This document shows positions 16,077 to 16,934 of a stretch of 16,934 bases of DNA, one piece after another. The stretch's first letter is position 1, and the number at the start of each line of letters is the position of its first letter. The stretch spans positions 14,293 through 31,226 of the forward strand of contig DBFQ01000009.1 in NCBI GenBank assembly GCA_002294665.1. Direction: 5' to 3'. The notes under the pieces were generated by a model, which did no database searches, was not told the origin of the DNA, and saw nothing but the letters and a program-made list of their open reading frames with translations. Position numbers and translations under genes: made by a program. The DNA is from Candidatus Aminicenantes bacterium UBA876. Lineage in GTDB: Bacteria; Acidobacteriota; Aminicenantia; UBA2199.

Positions 16077-16085
16077 TGGTATATT
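16077..16085 (+). promoter_or_regulatory. Extended -10 candidate for the P1B ATPase gene
   Basis: TGGTATATT is a TGn extended -10 whose hexamer matches consensus at five of six positions. No good -35 is visible. Predicted initiation near 16092 would be three bases before the ATG at 16095. The alternative is an upstream start of transcription using the weak AGG site at 16088. Confidence 0.35.
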
Positions 16086-16094
16086 TCAGGCAGA

Positions 16095-16934
16095 ATGTCA
16101 GAAGAAAATTCCGCAAAGCAGCAGAAGCAACGGCTGTCATTCGGTGTGCGGGGCATGACCTGTGCTTCCTGCGTACGCCGGGTGGAAGAGCAGCTGTCCA
16201 GGACACCGGGCGTGGATTTCGTTTCCATCAACCTGGCCACGGAACGTGGATTCGTAACCGGATCCGCAAGCCTGAACATGGAAGCGGTGGAACGAAGCGT
16301 ACGCGAAGCGGGATACAATGTCGTGCTGGAACCGCCGGGAGAAGATTCCCTGGCGCTCCGTTTCCGGCAGGCGCGAGCGAACCTGTTTCTGGCATTGGCA
16401 ATCACACTGCCGGTAACGGTGCTGATGGCCCTGCACATGGCGGGTATCCATGTTCCGGGCATGCCCTGGATCGAACTGGTTTCCGGGCTGGTATTGTGGG
16501 CAGGCCCCGGCCGCGGCACATTGCGCAGCGCCTGGATCGCCCTCGTTCATCGCCACACCAACATGGATTCACTGGTCGTGACCGGCAGCGCGGCGGCCTG
16601 GGTCACCGCGCTGATGAACGGCCTGGGTTCAACGGTACTCTCATTCGGCGCACTGGCCACCATGCTTCCGGCGTTGCATCTTACCGGACGCTACGTGGAA
16701 TCCCGGCTGCGGCGCCGGGCGGCGTCCGCAATCCACCGCCTCATGGCCTTGCAACCCGATGAGATCGACCTCATCCACGCAGAAGGCGTGATCCGCGTCC
16801 CCGCTGACAGCGTCAAACCCGGCGCGCGCATTCGGGTTCGATCCGGCGAACGCATCCCGCTCGACGGCATCGTGGAGAGCGGCAGGGGGCTGGTAGACGA
16901 GGCCATGGTGTCCGGCGAACCCGTTCCCGTTCCC
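16095..16934 (+). CDS. Copper-type P1B ATPase, 5' 280 codons only
   Basis: The frame opens at ATG 16095 and runs through the right edge without a stop. One heavy-metal-associated domain (about 12-80) has the metal-binding motif GMTCASC with Cys23 and Cys26. Membrane segments follow (LFLALAITLPVTVLMAL; ELVSGLVLWAG; HTNMDSLVVTGSAAAWVTAL; FGALATMLPAL), then GRYVESRLRRRAASAIHRLM and the actuator domain with SGEP at 273-276, where most relatives have TGES or TGEP. The intramembrane CPC, the DKTG phosphorylation site and the ATP-binding domain lie beyond the window. Known relatives (CopA) export Cu(I) from the cytoplasm; the GMTCASC and NMDSLV segments favour copper over zinc/cadmium, but the CPC region would settle it. 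No copper regulator (CueR, CsoR, CopY) is visible here. Confidence 0.92.
   Translation, partial: MSEENSAKQQKQRLSFGVRGMTCASCVRRVEEQLSRTPGVDFVSINLATERGFVTGSASLNMEAVERSVREAGYNVVLEPPGEDSLALRFRQARANLFLALAITLPVTVLMALHMAGIHVPGMPWIELVSGLVLWAGPGRGTLRSAWIALVHRHTNMDSLVVTGSAAAWVTALMNGLGSTVLSFGALATMLPALHLTGRYVESRLRRRAASAIHRLMALQPDEIDLIHAEGVIRVPADSVKPGARIRVRSGERIPLDGIVESGRGLVDEAMVSGEPVPVP

Noticed and set aside
15986..16762. 258-codon plus-strand frame overlapping the P1B ATPase
   Set aside because: It is out of frame with the GMTCASC-bearing ATPase and its translation is Arg/Gly-rich and featureless.

Overview
The window is a GC-rich, gene-dense bacterial chromosome segment with a diderm (Gram-negative type) character: it has an OmpA-family peptidoglycan-binding protein, periplasmic propeller sensors and several Sec signal peptides. 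The mix of ORFans, a DUF4388-like/J-domain/TPR protein, propeller regulators and a fused formiminotransferase-cyclodeaminase suggests Acidobacteriota, Aminicenantes-like or deltaproteobacterial relatives. This placement is an inference from family content, not from a phylogenetic marker search. No rRNA, tRNA, insertion sequence, phage gene or CRISPR array was seen.

Region 1 (1-8160, minus strand) looks like one transcription unit read right to left. It begins at a promoter near 8130-8160, which carries an 18-bp perfect palindrome between its -35 and -10 elements, followed by a roughly 140-nt leader with several possible helices. The genes are an OmpA-family envelope protein, a secreted coiled-coil protein, the methionine-salvage isomerase mtnA, and a membrane-bound beta-propeller sensor ending in an AraC-type DNA-binding domain. 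A second beta-propeller sensor follows, has its own near-consensus promoter and runs off the left edge. Two junctions have 4-base ATGA stop/start overlaps (OmpA/coiled-coil and mtnA/propeller-AraC).

Region 2 (8161-9824) holds a single plus-strand gene divergent from region 1. It encodes a DUF4388-like, J-domain and TPR cytoplasmic protein, with a TTGACA promoter, a small leader hairpin and a start codon overlapped by a five-codon frame. A 117-base convergent gap with short repeats follows.

Region 3 (9825-14559, minus strand) is a translation/secretion operon: ffh, rpsP, a KH-domain RNA-binding protein (khpA), rimM, trmD, and then a bifunctional glutamate formiminotransferase/formiminotetrahydrofolate cyclodeaminase where rplS is usually found. 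It starts at an extended -10 promoter just before ffh.

Region 4 (14602-16934) is a divergent pair: a MATE-family multidrug/metabolite exporter (minus) and the first 280 codons of a copper-type P1B ATPase (plus), which runs off the right edge. The best -10 hexamer for each gene lies 8-9 bases from its ATG, so both could give leaderless mRNAs.

The most unusual material is in region 1: a kinase-less propeller-AraC regulator coupled to mtnA, and an envelope protein whose peptidoglycan-binding motif lacks the usual Asp, all apparently under a palindrome-bearing promoter.
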